Below are positions 44,244 through 53,749 of a stretch of 57,671 bases of DNA, piece by piece. This DNA is from JBKHBT01 sp046542255. GTDB taxonomy: Bacteria > UBP14 > UBA6098 > JBKHBT01. The notes under the pieces were generated by a model. The model ran no database searches. It was not told the DNA's origin and saw only the letters and a list, made by a program, of their open reading frames with translations. The translations under genes were made by a program, and so were the position numbers. Position 1 is the first letter of the stretch, and each line of letters begins with the position of its first letter. Location of the stretch: assembly GCA_046542255.1 (NCBI GenBank), contig JBKHBT010000011.1:1-57671 (forward strand), written 5' to 3'.

Positions 44244-47228
44244 TTAGTTAGCTGACTGTGCCTCGACCTTGTCTTCGATGCGCAAGTCCTCGCCTTCTTT
44301 ATCTGTCATAAACTCGATTACAACACGACGATTGATTGTTCTTCCTTCTGGAAGGTCATTCTCTCCGATTTTCTCGGTAATAAGCTCATCATCGTCCCAT
44401 TTATTGATAATATATGGTTTATTATCGGCATAGCCTTTATATGTTAGAGTTGTATTGTGGGCGCGGAGCCATCTATTGAGTTCGGAATTATTCTCGAGGC
44501 CAAGAAGATAGATCAAATATCTTCTGAGATTTTCTTCTTCTTTTTGTGCTCTGAAAATCGAGAGTTCACGATTTCTGTGGTCCATGCCAATTACGTCTGT
44601 ATGTCCGCCAACAATGGCTTCCATCTTCGTCTTAGGCTCTCTGGCTTTATCGATAAATTTCTGCGCTACGTATTCAACACGGCTCTCTAAGAATGGTGAT
44701 TCCGAAATCTTAACATCGAATCCGAACTGAACAAGCACCAATGTTTCGAGCATCTGCTGACGCTGCGAAACCTGAACATCGATTGTATCTGAAACAGTTG
44801 TAAATGACTGTCCGAGTTTGTCTTCGATTTCGAGTTTACAGAAATATGCATCTGTCGGATTAATCAAATTACCATTGGCATCTTTCCAATCCCAGGGTAC
44901 TCCGTCTGGTATATTGCCATCGCCTTTTGCCAGCTCGACAAATTCATCTCCATCGGAATCGACAATAGAGATTTTATAACTGGCAACTCCAGCTTCGACA
45001 TTGGAAGTAATATTGACAAAGTTGACCTGGTCCTGATTCATTTCATAGCCACTGGCTGCAAGTTTCCCCTCGAGCGGGCGATAGATAAGACTCTCACCAC
45101 TAAGGCTAATTTCTGCACGTCCATGGTCAACATGATAATCTGTATTTGCTTTTATAAAAATGCGTTTTCTGAAGCGCTCTGCAAAATCCTGTCCCAAAAT
45201 ATTGCCAAGCTCATTTCTGACTGCTTGTGCACGATCAAAAGCCAGATTAACCGGTCTGCTTTCATTCTCAGTTGTAAAGCCTTGAATAAATAGTATTAGC
45301 TCGGGATTTCTTTCCATAAGATTCTTGATTTCATCGGCACGTCTTTTCATAGATGCAAGTGCTGATTTATCGATATCTGTCTCATTCTTATCGAAATATA
45401 GAACAGGATTAAAATCTTCGAATCCTTTGACATAAGTATCGAGTTCTGCTCTTCTGTTTTCTGATTCTGCCAGGGATTTATCTTTTTCGAGATGCTCTTC
45501 TGTTAGTCCCGATCTTCTGAGTGATGGGTCATAAGAGGTAACATCGACAGTTTCAAATTGATTGCCTACATCTGGCCAATATCTGGCAAAAACGCTCTTT
45601 ACAGCCTTTGCACGGTTGATTGCCAGGCGTTCGCCATAATCTGGCATATTTGGAGCTTCCGATTCCGGGCTGAAATGGCCACGTACATTGATTTTGATAT
45701 CAGGATTATCTTTAAGTCGATATGCCAAGATATTGATCAAATGCTGGAATCTATCCTGTATCCTATCGGAATGTGGGTCGAAAAAGAAAATCGGTACAAC
45801 CGGTTCCTCTTCGCGGATGAGAGTAAGTTCAGATACTTCGAGCTGATTTTCCAGAGGTGAAACAGTTCCTGTTGGAAGCGGGAATACATCACATTCTATG
45901 CTTCCTTTATTATTGTCTTCGTCAAACTCATCGATTTCACCATAAATTTCCGGTTTTATTGAACCATCGTCATCGGCGACTGCATAAAATTGATAATGTC
46001 CTTTTTCTTCGGGTGTCCAAAGGAATTCGAGTTCGATTTCTTCACCGACTGCAAGTTTATCTTCTACCAAAATCGGGGCTGCAGCATTAACCCATCCCAT
46101 CTCTGTATCGTTGTAATATAATGATACAGAAAAATCTCCTACTTCTTTCTCGCCAAGGTTTTTAACTACTGTGGTAATAGCAACTTCTTCTCCAATAATG
46201 GCATTTTTCGGATAGACATTCATGCTTCCTGTCGGGATAGCAAGGTCGTATAGAGGTTTAGGTGGTGGTAGAAAACGAAGTGATAAAGAAACTCTATGTG
46301 ATGTCGAACCGGTTTTCCTGATCTCGGTAAGTGGATACATGAAAGCATAATCCAACTGCATATCCAGGAACTTTTTGGAACGATATGAAAAACCAAATGT
46401 ATATTCTTCGGGGTTAGCACCTGTCCTAAGAGCGATGGCTTTGTCCATGAACCAATATTCGACACCGCCATAGGGTTTGAATTGGTTGCCGCCGTTAATC
46501 TCTTGCATATTATAGCGGAAATCACCTGCAACGGTAAAAACATTGCGGAATGTATAAGCTGCACCCGTTCTAATAGTCATTGGAATCTGGCCTGCTTCGC
46601 CTACGCCTTGCCAGCTCATATCTGGCTGATTGAGATTGGCAGCATTGAGGCCGAGTGAAAGGTTTCTGGATGGTTTATACATCAGGCCAAAGCCTCCGGT
46701 GAATCCCATTTGATTCCAGCCACCTACAAACATTGGATCGAGTGCAGGGTCGCCAATATCGTGGCTGGCATCTCCAGCTCTTGGGTCGTAGCCGATATTG
46801 CCCTGGGTAACGCCATTCATAAGTAAACGGCCATTAACACCGACACTAAATTTATGGCCTAAAGTTTTTGCATAGCCTAAATTAACGGTGGACTCTTTCC
46901 AAATATTTGAGTAAAAATGTGTCATAGAAAGAGATATCGAACCGGCATTATCAAAATGATGTAGATATGACAAAAAGCCTTCGCCGATATTGTCGCCATC
47001 GACACCAAGGAAAAGCCTTGAAAACATGCCTGTTACGATACGTTCTTTGCCGTAATCCATACCAGCAGGGTTCCAATAAGGAGCATTACCATCGTCAGCA
47101 ATTGCAACGAATGTCCTTCCCATCCCCAGCGGCCTTGCACCAAAAGCGTCCTCGACACTTTGGGTCTGCGCAAAAAGCAGTATCGGTAATAATATTAAAC
47201 CAAACCAAATAGTGTACTTACGAAGCAT
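44244..47228 (-). CDS. PorV-like outer-membrane barrel fused to CARDB and three OmpA-like domains
   Basis: 994 residues. Signal peptide ILLPILLFAQ. Residues about 22-315 resemble PorV/PorQ-type barrels (FGARPLGMGRTFVAIADDGN and YWNPAGM). A CARDB-like beta domain follows (about 320-440). Three OmpA-like domains come next: near 480-610 (FFDPHSDRIQDRF), 625-700 (VLYFDKNETDIDKSAL) and 850-980 (VQFGFDVKISESPF, GGHTDVIG, INRRVVIEF). A FlgD-like Ig segment (GVPWDWKDANGNLINPTDAYF) lies between the second and third. A role in anchoring the outer membrane to peptidoglycan or serving a type IX-like secretion shuttle is inferred. Confidence 0.85.
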   Translation of the reverse strand: MLRKYTIWFGLILLPILLFAQTQSVEDAFGARPLGMGRTFVAIADDGNAPYWNPAGMDYGKERIVTGMFSRLFLGVDGDNIGEGFLSYLHHFDNAGSISLSMTHFYSNIWKESTVNLGYAKTLGHKFSVGVNGRLLMNGVTQGNIGYDPRAGDASHDIGDPALDPMFVGGWNQMGFTGGFGLMYKPSRNLSLGLNAANLNQPDMSWQGVGEAGQIPMTIRTGAAYTFRNVFTVAGDFRYNMQEINGGNQFKPYGGVEYWFMDKAIALRTGANPEEYTFGFSYRSKKFLDMQLDYAFMYPLTEIRKTGSTSHRVSLSLRFLPPPKPLYDLAIPTGSMNVYPKNAIIGEEVAITTVVKNLGEKEVGDFSVSLYYNDTEMGWVNAAAPILVEDKLAVGEEIELEFLWTPEEKGHYQFYAVADDDGSIKPEIYGEIDEFDEDNNKGSIECDVFPLPTGTVSPLENQLEVSELTLIREEEPVVPIFFFDPHSDRIQDRFQHLINILAYRLKDNPDIKINVRGHFSPESEAPNMPDYGERLAINRAKAVKSVFARYWPDVGNQFETVDVTSYDPSLRRSGLTEEHLEKDKSLAESENRRAELDTYVKGFEDFNPVLYFDKNETDIDKSALASMKRRADEIKNLMERNPELILFIQGFTTENESRPVNLAFDRAQAVRNELGNILGQDFAERFRKRIFIKANTDYHVDHGRAEISLSGESLIYRPLEGKLAASGYEMNQDQVNFVNITSNVEAGVASYKISIVDSDGDEFVELAKGDGNIPDGVPWDWKDANGNLINPTDAYFCKLEIEDKLGQSFTTVSDTIDVQVSQRQQMLETLVLVQFGFDVKISESPFLESRVEYVAQKFIDKAREPKTKMEAIVGGHTDVIGMDHRNRELSIFRAQKEEENLRRYLIYLLGLENNSELNRWLRAHNTTLTYKGYADNKPYIINKWDDDELITEKIGENDLPEGRTINRRVVIEFMTDKEGEDLRIEDKVEAQSAN

Positions 47229-47267
47229 AGTTAAACCTCCTGAATAATTTCTACATACCTCTAATCA

Positions 47268-47296
47268 ATTATAAGTTTTTATTTAACAAAAATCAA
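47268..47296 (-). promoter_or_regulatory. Promoter of the PorV/OmpA fusion gene
   Basis: On the minus strand TTGATT (47291-47296), 17-base spacer, TATAAT (47268-47273); AGGAGGT lies 6 bases before the ATG. Strong promoter, ribosome site and terminator together suggest an abundant single-gene product. Confidence 0.7.
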
Positions 47297-47340
47297 CAAT
47301 TTTTTCATTATACTTAGTCTTTTTTTCATAAAAGCCATAA

Positions 47341-47739
47341 TTATTCTTGTATTTCCAGTTTTACAGGCGCAGTACCAGTCGAAATCATGTTTATTTCTTT
47401 TGCTGCGGATTTAGATAAATCTATAATTCGCCCCTTTACAAAAGGCCCTCTGTCATTAATTCTTACTATGACACTTTCCCCATTTAAATAGTTAGTTACT
47501 TTTACATTTGTTTGAAAAGGAAGTGTCCGGTGGGCTGCTGTTAGCTCATTCATATCGAATACTTCTCCACAGGATGTTTTTTTTCCATGAAATTCATCGG
47601 CATAATAAGATGCTACTCCAATCTGATAAAGCATCAAATCGCCTTTCATTCTACGGGAATAGAACCTTGGATAAGCAGAGCAACCAGCAAAAAATATCAC
47701 AAAAATCAAAAGTATCGATATGATTATCTTATTCCTCAA
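47341..47739 (-). CDS. RlpA-like septal lipoprotein (double-psi beta-barrel)
   Basis: About 132 residues. TTG at 47739 is chosen: it gives a signal and lipobox (IFFAGC), with GGAGG about 10 bases before it, and overlaps the pyrD stop by 11 bases. The domain has GVASYYADEFHGKKTSCGE, MNELTAAHRTLPF and VRINDRGPFVKGRIIDLS, all typical of RlpA. RlpA proteins act at the septum, some as lytic transglycosylases on naked glycan; the expected catalytic Asp is in NDRGPF. There is no SPOR domain. Cotranscription with pyrK-pyrD is unusual for function. Confidence 0.9.
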   Translation of the reverse strand: MRNKIIISILLIFVIFFAGCSAYPRFYSRRMKGDLMLYQIGVASYYADEFHGKKTSCGEVFDMNELTAAHRTLPFQTNVKVTNYLNGESVIVRINDRGPFVKGRIIDLSKSAAKEINMISTGTAPVKLEIQE

Positions 47740-48667
47740 GACCGTTTTTCCTCCAAAAATCGCCACAAATTTCATTTATGTCTTTATAATCGTGTCTATC
47801 AAAATATTCTAATAAGAAATCGATTGTTTGATATGGCAGCTCTGGGTTCCCAAAAAGGCCACTTCCAATCTGAACAGCCTGGGCACCTAAAGAGATGAAT
47901 TTTACTGTATCCTCTGGCTCTATTATTCCACCGATACCTACAAGTGGAAATCCTTTTAACCTTTTAACGATATCATATATCGCTTTGAGAGCGATGGGCC
48001 TAATCGCAGTGCCAGATAACCCGCCAATTATATTTCCGAGCCTTGGCTTTAGAGTTTCTGCATCAATTTCCAGAGCAGGGACGGTGTTTATAGCTGTTAT
48101 TGCATCGGCTCCAGCTTTCTTTGCCGAAAATGCGATCATACCGATATCAGCAACCTGTGGTGAAAGCTTCACCCAAAGAGGTTTATTGGTGATAACCCCT
48201 TTTAATTGTTTGACTGTATCGTAACAACCGTCAATGGACGTTCCATATGAAATCCCCCCCTGGCTGACATTCGGACATGAAAAATTGGCTTCTATGGCTG
48301 CCGGGAAATCAAGATTATCGACCTTTTCTGCAAGCCTAATGAAATCGTCATCGGTAGAGCCGGCGATGCTTAAAATTACTGCACAGTCGAGTCTTTTTAA
48401 GAAATCATGGTTTTTCTCGATAAAATTATCAAAACCTTCATTTTCGAGGCCTATGGAATTTAGCATTCCAGCATCTGTTTCCCAGAGTCGGGGTGGCTTA
48501 TTGCCGATACGTTCATCTATGGTTATCGTTTTGGTGACAATTCCGCCAATTCTGGAGAAATCGATAATCTCGGAATATTCTTTGCCATTAGCTACTATTC
48601 CCGATGCAAGCAGGATCGGATTTCGAAGCTCTACACTGCCGACATTTGTTTTTAATCTATCATTCAT
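47729..48667 (-). CDS. pyrD: Dihydroorotate dehydrogenase, class 1B catalytic subunit
   Basis: 312 residues. FMN enzyme oxidising dihydroorotate to orotate. The catalytic base of class 1 is Cys, seen in EANFSCPNVSQGG. VELRNPILLASGIV and the C-terminal AQAVQIGSGLF phosphate site are present. The ATGA overlap with pyrK upstream confirms the NAD-dependent 1B type, in which PyrK delivers electrons. Confidence 0.96.
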   Translation of the reverse strand: MNDRLKTNVGSVELRNPILLASGIVANGKEYSEIIDFSRIGGIVTKTITIDERIGNKPPRLWETDAGMLNSIGLENEGFDNFIEKNHDFLKRLDCAVILSIAGSTDDDFIRLAEKVDNLDFPAAIEANFSCPNVSQGGISYGTSIDGCYDTVKQLKGVITNKPLWVKLSPQVADIGMIAFSAKKAGADAITAINTVPALEIDAETLKPRLGNIIGGLSGTAIRPIALKAIYDIVKRLKGFPLVGIGGIIEPEDTVKFISLGAQAVQIGSGLFGNPELPYQTIDFLLEYFDRHDYKDINEICGDFWRKNGLEE

Positions 48668-49440
48668 AATCTAATCTCATTCAGATAAAAAACGGGCCCA
48701 TCTTTGCATACTTTTTTGTATCCATCAACTGTCATAACAGAACAGCCCATACATGCGCCGATTCCACAGGCCATTCTCTCCTCCAGAGAAATTAGTGTCG
48801 GTATTTCGTTAAGTATTTCCATATTTTGCATTGTCCTGTACATATCTTCTGGGCCACAGGCATATACAATAAGTTCTTTATCATTTTTGCTTCTTATCAG
48901 GGCTTCCAAGACATCGGTAATATAGCCTCTGTATCCGGCTTTGCCATCCATCGAAGCTAACCTGGCACGGCCAGGAATAATATTAGCCAAAACTGTATCA
49001 TCTCCGATATTCTCGCCGTATAAAAATTCAGGCCAAAAATTTGAAGAAACAAGCCTTGTATATAGAAAATAAAGAGGCGCAATCCCGAGCCCTCCTGCCA
49101 AAAGAATGGGTTTTAATGACTGATTAGGTAATGGGAAACCACCGCCAAGCGGGCCTAAGATTTTTATCATATCGCCTATTTTGCAATTAAAAAAACGCTC
49201 AGTACCTTTGCCACTGCGCCGTATCAAAAGATGCAGGTCTTTATCGTTAATATTGAAAATACTCATCGGCCTTCTAAGAAAACTTCCCGGCGATTCGATC
49301 ATAACAAATTGCCCAGGCCTGGATATTTCGGCGATACTCGGGCAATAAAAAATTAGCTCGATCACATCTTCACGCCGTCTATCTATACCAATTATTTTAG
49401 ATTTTGTTTCGTAAAAATTCTGCTTATGCTCAGGTAACAT
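48664..49440 (-). CDS. pyrK: Dihydroorotate dehydrogenase electron-transfer subunit
   Basis: About 258 residues. ATG 49440 is preferred to TTG 49449. FAD/NAD domain with RPMSIFNIND, GPLGGGFPL and LAGGLGIAPLYFLY. The [2Fe-2S] site is CGIGACMGCSV with a fourth Cys in YKKVCKDGPVF. PyrK oxidises PyrD's flavin using NAD+. pyrK precedes pyrD with a 4-base overlap; pyrG downstream of the block (51949) continues pyrimidine synthesis but is a separate unit. Confidence 0.95.
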   Translation of the reverse strand: MLPEHKQNFYETKSKIIGIDRRREDVIELIFYCPSIAEISRPGQFVMIESPGSFLRRPMSIFNINDKDLHLLIRRSGKGTERFFNCKIGDMIKILGPLGGGFPLPNQSLKPILLAGGLGIAPLYFLYTRLVSSNFWPEFLYGENIGDDTVLANIIPGRARLASMDGKAGYRGYITDVLEALIRSKNDKELIVYACGPEDMYRTMQNMEILNEIPTLISLEERMACGIGACMGCSVMTVDGYKKVCKDGPVFYLNEIRL

Positions 49441-49568
49441 TAATCCCAACCCTAAAAAATTATTGATATTAATATAAGAAACGTGAAAACTAATTTAAAG
49501 GAAAATCGTGAAATTTTTTAGCAATTTTTTAATGAAAATGCAAAATACAAGATATTTTTATAAATGCC

Positions 49569-49596
49569 TTGACTAATTAAACTCTCAATATAAATT
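49569..49596 (+). promoter_or_regulatory. Candidate promoter of the radical SAM gene
   Basis: TTGACT (49569-49574) with TAAATT (49591-49596) at 16-base spacing, 24 bases before the ATG; GGGAGG is the ribosome site. The -10 match is only fair. Confidence 0.4.
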
Positions 49597-49620
49597 AAGT
49601 AAACTTTAAAGGGAGGATTT

Positions 49621-50658
49621 ATGAAGCTACCCGGTATTTTAAGAATTATTTGGAAATTCAAGGATAGATATACTTTGCGGCGTATTTTTAATTTCTTTCT
49701 GAGTTATATATCAGAAGTATTAAGCTATATTCTGAAAAAGCCAATTGTATGGGGAGCACCTGTCTGGGTCATGATCGAACCTACAAATATGTGCAATTTG
49801 AAATGTCCCGCCTGCCCCTCCAGAGCCGATGCTCGTAATTTCACAAATGGTAAGATGGATATGGATGTCTACCGTTCGATAATCGACAGAATCCACAAGA
49901 AATCTATTGGCGTTTTTCTTGCTCATCGTGGTGAACCATTTGTACATCCTGAATTTCTGGAAATGGTAGAATATGCAAGAAAAAAGAATCTTATTGTCCG
50001 CACCAGCTCGAATATGCATTTCATTAAAGATAAAGAAACTGCATGCAATCTTGTAAAGGCAGGGATGGATTGGATGATTGTGGCATTAGATGGTATAACT
50101 CAGGAAATATATTCACGATATCGCCGCGGCGGGAATCTTCAGACGGTTCTGAATGCCATGAAATATATAGCACAATGCAAAGAAGAGCTGGGAAAGAAAA
50201 CCCCTCATCTCATGGTTCAATTTCTACTTTTCGGGTACAATGAACATCAGATAGAAGATGCAAGGCGGCTCTCATATGAAATTGGTGCCGATGGATTCTA
50301 TTTGAAGACTGTTCAGGTTTTCGGGAAGATGCAGGGCGATGATCTTTTGCCCAAAAATCCCAAGTATCGACGATATGAAACGGATAAGAATAGCGAATTA
50401 TCGCTAAAAATAAAGCATAAGAACCGTTGCAAAAGAATCTGGCGATACTTAACGATCGAATGGGACGGCAGAATTGTCCCATGCTGTATCGATTCTAATT
50501 GGGATTTCCCGATTGCTGATGTCCGGGAAGGCGATCTGGATTCCTGGTGGAAAAACGATGATTATATGAAATTCCGCGAAAAGGTACTCAAAGACAGAAT
50601 GTCGATAAAGATGTGTACCAATTGCATGGAAGGTGTTCCACTTTATCTCAATAGATAG
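49621..50658 (+). CDS. Radical SAM protein with SPASM-type C terminus
   Basis: 345 residues. The [4Fe-4S] SAM site is CNLKCPAC (in EPTNMCNLKCPACPS, near residue 60), preceded by a hydrophobic 45-residue N-terminal part. The SPASM-like region has WDGRIVPCCIDSN and CTNCMEG, with cysteines for a second cluster. Such proteins modify peptides, sugars or lipids. The glycosyltransferase gene 10 bases downstream suggests a cell-surface glycan or lipid substrate, but this is inference. Confidence 0.88.
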   Translation: MKLPGILRIIWKFKDRYTLRRIFNFFLSYISEVLSYILKKPIVWGAPVWVMIEPTNMCNLKCPACPSRADARNFTNGKMDMDVYRSIIDRIHKKSIGVFLAHRGEPFVHPEFLEMVEYARKKNLIVRTSSNMHFIKDKETACNLVKAGMDWMIVALDGITQEIYSRYRRGGNLQTVLNAMKYIAQCKEELGKKTPHLMVQFLLFGYNEHQIEDARRLSYEIGADGFYLKTVQVFGKMQGDDLLPKNPKYRRYETDKNSELSLKIKHKNRCKRIWRYLTIEWDGRIVPCCIDSNWDFPIADVREGDLDSWWKNDDYMKFREKVLKDRMSIKMCTNCMEGVPLYLNR

Positions 50659-50667
50659 GATAATCAA

Positions 50668-51780
50668 ATGCATATTTGCATGTTAGCTAGTACTCATATT
50701 CCACTCGATACTAGAATTTATCATCGTGAAGCAAAAACGCTTGCAGAGAATGGGCATCGTATTACAATAGCTACTATGTCCAATCATGTGAAACCGGATG
50801 ATCGAGCAAATATCGATTTCAAAATCTTTGAACGCCCCGAAAATCGATTCAAAAGATTGTTTGATAGCCTTAAGCTCTTGAAATGGGCATTATTATCGGA
50901 GGCTGATGTATTCCAGATTCATGATATTGATATACTCTATTTTGCACCAATACTAAAAATACTTAAAAGAAAAAAAATTATTTTCGATGCTCACGAAACC
51001 TTTGTCGAGAATTTCTCTATAAAAAAATGGATACCCAAATTTTTAAGGCCTTCTGTGGCTCTCTTGGTCAAATTATATGAAAAGTTCAATACTTCCTTTG
51101 TTTATAAAGTTATTGTCCCTGTTGAGATTATCGGACAAAGATATGGCAAAAAGGCATATCTTTTAAGAAATTTCCCAATAATAGAGAAAAATTATATAGA
51201 CTTCCCAAAAAAGCAAAATTCTATTTGTTATGTTGGAGGGTTATATAAAGAAAGAAGAATTGAATGGATTATCGAGCTTGCATCAAAGCTAAAAAATTAC
51301 CACGAATTAAAAGATTATACCATCGAGGTCTATGGGCCTGTTTTCCCACATTCTGAGATTCAACACTATGAAGAGTTGGCCAAAAATATCGATTCCGATT
51401 ATTTGAAAATGCATCCGCAGAGAATCACTTTCGAAAAAGCCAAAGAAGTTTTTGCTCGTTCACGGTTTGGCTTGTGTTTTTTCGAAGATAAGGAAAGATT
51501 TCATCTTTCGCTTCCTGTTAAGGTCTTCGAATATATGGCCTTTTCAGCTATTCCTGTCTTATCATCTATTAAATCGATGCAAAACTATATCGACCATATG
51601 GAAAATGGCATTTTCGTTGAAGACGAAAATCAAGAAAAATTACTTGAATTTTTAGTCCAACTGCACCATGACCCAAGTAAAATGGAAAATATTTCAAAAA
51701 AGGCATATAGAGATGCTTCCGAAAAATATAATTGGAAGATGGAATCAAAAAGATTACTCGATTTGTATTCGAAAATTTAA
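50668..51780 (+). CDS. GT4-type glycosyltransferase
   Basis: 370 residues. N-terminal MHICMLASTHIPLDTRIYHREAKTL and IFDAHETFVENF are typical of a family 4 subgroup; ICYVGGLYKERR begins the donor domain and LPVKVFEYMAFSAIPVL carries the donor-binding Glu. Forms a pair with the radical SAM gene upstream. The product is unknown. Confidence 0.88.
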   Translation: MHICMLASTHIPLDTRIYHREAKTLAENGHRITIATMSNHVKPDDRANIDFKIFERPENRFKRLFDSLKLLKWALLSEADVFQIHDIDILYFAPILKILKRKKIIFDAHETFVENFSIKKWIPKFLRPSVALLVKLYEKFNTSFVYKVIVPVEIIGQRYGKKAYLLRNFPIIEKNYIDFPKKQNSICYVGGLYKERRIEWIIELASKLKNYHELKDYTIEVYGPVFPHSEIQHYEELAKNIDSDYLKMHPQRITFEKAKEVFARSRFGLCFFEDKERFHLSLPVKVFEYMAFSAIPVLSSIKSMQNYIDHMENGIFVEDENQEKLLEFLVQLHHDPSKMENISKKAYRDASEKYNWKMESKRLLDLYSKI

Positions 51781-51855
51781 TATCCGGTCCCCTAATATTA
51801 TGCCAAAAACTAATAAAATCACTCAGCAAAAAGCGAGTAGAACCTTATTTGCGCC

Positions 51856-51891
51856 AGACAATGCTTATGTTTAAGCACTGTCATACTTCAG
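51856..51891 (+). mobile_element. Diverged left end of the same hairpin element (copy 3)
   Basis: AGACAATGC, a hairpin (GACAATGCTT 51857-51866 with AAGCACTGTC 51873-51882, one mismatch) and then ATACTTCAG align with the minus-strand end of the element at 53895 (AGACAATGC, hairpin, GTCATACTTTTCAGG). Orientation is opposite to the other two copies. The loop and the region beyond have diverged, and the other end could not be placed. The 168-base space 51781-51948 holds nothing else I can name. Confidence 0.5.
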
Positions 51892-51948
51892 ATTAGAGGA
51901 TTTTGAATGCGCGCTCGAGAAATTTATCCTATATGTAATACTTATTAA

Positions 51949-53589
51949 CTATGGTTTATGAATAGTTTTAGAAGTGATTGCTGCTTCTACAAGATGATAA
52001 AACAGTGGCGCTGGCTTTTTAAGTGTACTCTTTAGCTCGGGATGGAATTGCGTTCCTATGTAAAATCTATGTCCAGGAATTTCCATTATCTGCTTGATTT
52101 TCTCTTTGGGATGATGGCCGGAGAAAATCATGCCTTTCTTTTCGAGTTTTCCAATATACTCAGGATTAATTTCATAGCGATGTCGGAATCTTTCACGAAT
52201 TTTGGTTTTGCCATAGATTTTGTTTGCCCGAGTATGCGGTTTTATCTTTACATCTTGCCCGCCAAGCCGCATTGTTCCGCCTTTTTGTTTTACTTTCTTC
52301 TGGGATTCTAAAATACAAACAATCGGAATATCGACTTCGCAACCATCGTCTTCGACCTCGGAAGTATTAGCGCCTCCAATTTCGCAAACATTTCTTGCGA
52401 ATTCGATTACGGCAAGCTGCATTCCATAGCAAATCCCAAGAAATGGAATATCATTTTCGCGAACATATCGGATAATTTCTATCTTGCCTTCGATGCCACG
52501 AGTGCCAAAGCCTCCTGGCACAATAACTCCATTAACATCTTCGAGTAAATCATCGAGCTTTTCGGGTGATTTCTCGATATCGGTTGTTTCTATCCATTTT
52601 ATATCGACTTTGGCATCCAGATGTGCGCCAGCATGGGCCAGCGCCTCTATAATACTGGCATAGGAATCTTTTAATTCGGTATATTTACCAGAAATCGCTA
52701 GTGTAACATTTTTAGAAGGCTTTTCGATATGGCGTACCAATCTCGTCCAATCTGATAGATCCGGCGGTGAATAAATCGCCAATTCTTTGTGAAATATCTC
52801 GGTCATTCCGTCTTCATCGTAGAAAAGCGGAATTTTATAAACCGTACTAACATCGACGCCCGAAATTACGGCATGTCTTGGAAGATTGCAGAAAAGAGCA
52901 ATCTTGTTTTTGATTTTCTCTTCGAGCGGTTCGGAACACCTACCGATCAGAATATCCGGGAAAATTCCTCTTTCATTCAGAAGTTTAACGCTCTGCTGCG
53001 ATGGCTTGGATTTTTGCTCGCCGGTATTTTCGGGTATCGGCACATAAGTAAGGTGAATATAGACGACATCATTATCATCTTTTTCCTGGCCAAGCTGGCG
53101 AACAGCCTCGATATAAAGCTCATTCTCCAGATCTCCAACTGTGCCACCGATTTCGACCAGGAGAATGTCGGCTTTTTCATTATGAGCGATTTCCTTGAGA
53201 GAGTCCTTTATCGTATCTGTAACATGCGGTATAAATTGGACAGTGCCTCCTAAAAAGTCGCCTCGTCTTTCTTTCTCGAGAATCTTCTTAAATACCTTGC
53301 CCATCGTGAGGTTCCATTCGGATTTGCATTCGACATCCAGGAATCTTTCATAGTGGCCGAAATCCATATCGACTTCACCGCCATCATCCAGGACGAAAAC
53401 CTCGCCATGCTCGATGGGATTCATTGTGCCGGGATCGGTATTAAGGTATCCATCGCATTTGACCGGAATAACTCTAAGATTCGATGAAAGCAAATGGCCG
53501 ATAGATGCTGCCGCAACGCCCTTGCCAAGACCGGACAGAACGCCGCCTGTTATAATAATAAATTTCGTTTTATCACCTATTAAACTCAA
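51949..53589 (-). CDS. pyrG: CTP synthase
   Basis: 546 residues. Amidoligase domain (about 1-270) with the P-loop FIIITGGVLSGLGKG; glutaminase domain (about 290-540) with nucleophile Cys in FLGICYGMQLAVIEF and the His/Glu of FHPELKS. Makes CTP from UTP and glutamine. The start is TTG at 53589, with AAGGAG 7 bases before it (53597-53602). Transcribed divergently from the cdd1-gatB region. Confidence 0.97.
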   Translation of the reverse strand: MSLIGDKTKFIIITGGVLSGLGKGVAAASIGHLLSSNLRVIPVKCDGYLNTDPGTMNPIEHGEVFVLDDGGEVDMDFGHYERFLDVECKSEWNLTMGKVFKKILEKERRGDFLGGTVQFIPHVTDTIKDSLKEIAHNEKADILLVEIGGTVGDLENELYIEAVRQLGQEKDDNDVVYIHLTYVPIPENTGEQKSKPSQQSVKLLNERGIFPDILIGRCSEPLEEKIKNKIALFCNLPRHAVISGVDVSTVYKIPLFYDEDGMTEIFHKELAIYSPPDLSDWTRLVRHIEKPSKNVTLAISGKYTELKDSYASIIEALAHAGAHLDAKVDIKWIETTDIEKSPEKLDDLLEDVNGVIVPGGFGTRGIEGKIEIIRYVRENDIPFLGICYGMQLAVIEFARNVCEIGGANTSEVEDDGCEVDIPIVCILESQKKVKQKGGTMRLGGQDVKIKPHTRANKIYGKTKIRERFRHRYEINPEYIGKLEKKGMIFSGHHPKEKIKQIMEIPGHRFYIGTQFHPELKSTLKKPAPLFYHLVEAAITSKTIHKP

Positions 53590-53626
53590 AATATATCTCC
53601 TTAAAATTCATATCGGGTTTCTTTTT

Positions 53627-53655
53627 AATCTAAATCAAATCATAGGTTCTGTCAA
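53627..53655 (-). promoter_or_regulatory. Promoter of pyrG
   Basis: On the minus strand TTGACA (53650-53655), 17-base spacer, TAGATT (53627-53632). Transcription would start about 30 bases before the TTG codon. Confidence 0.7.
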
Positions 53656-53697
53656 TATCTATGATGATTTATTTTTTATAATATCGGCTTTAGATAC

Positions 53698-53726
53698 TTG
53701 ATTTTTTATCGTATCTGGCGTATATT
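53698..53726 (+). promoter_or_regulatory. Promoter of cdd1 pseudogene and gatB
   Basis: TTGATT (53698-53703), 17-base spacer, TATATT (53721-53726). It lies back to back with the pyrG promoter and precedes the original cdd1 ATG at 53750 (GAGG at 53739-53742). gatB probably still depends on it. Confidence 0.65.
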
Positions 53727-53749
53727 CTAATAAAAATTGAGGCGGAATA

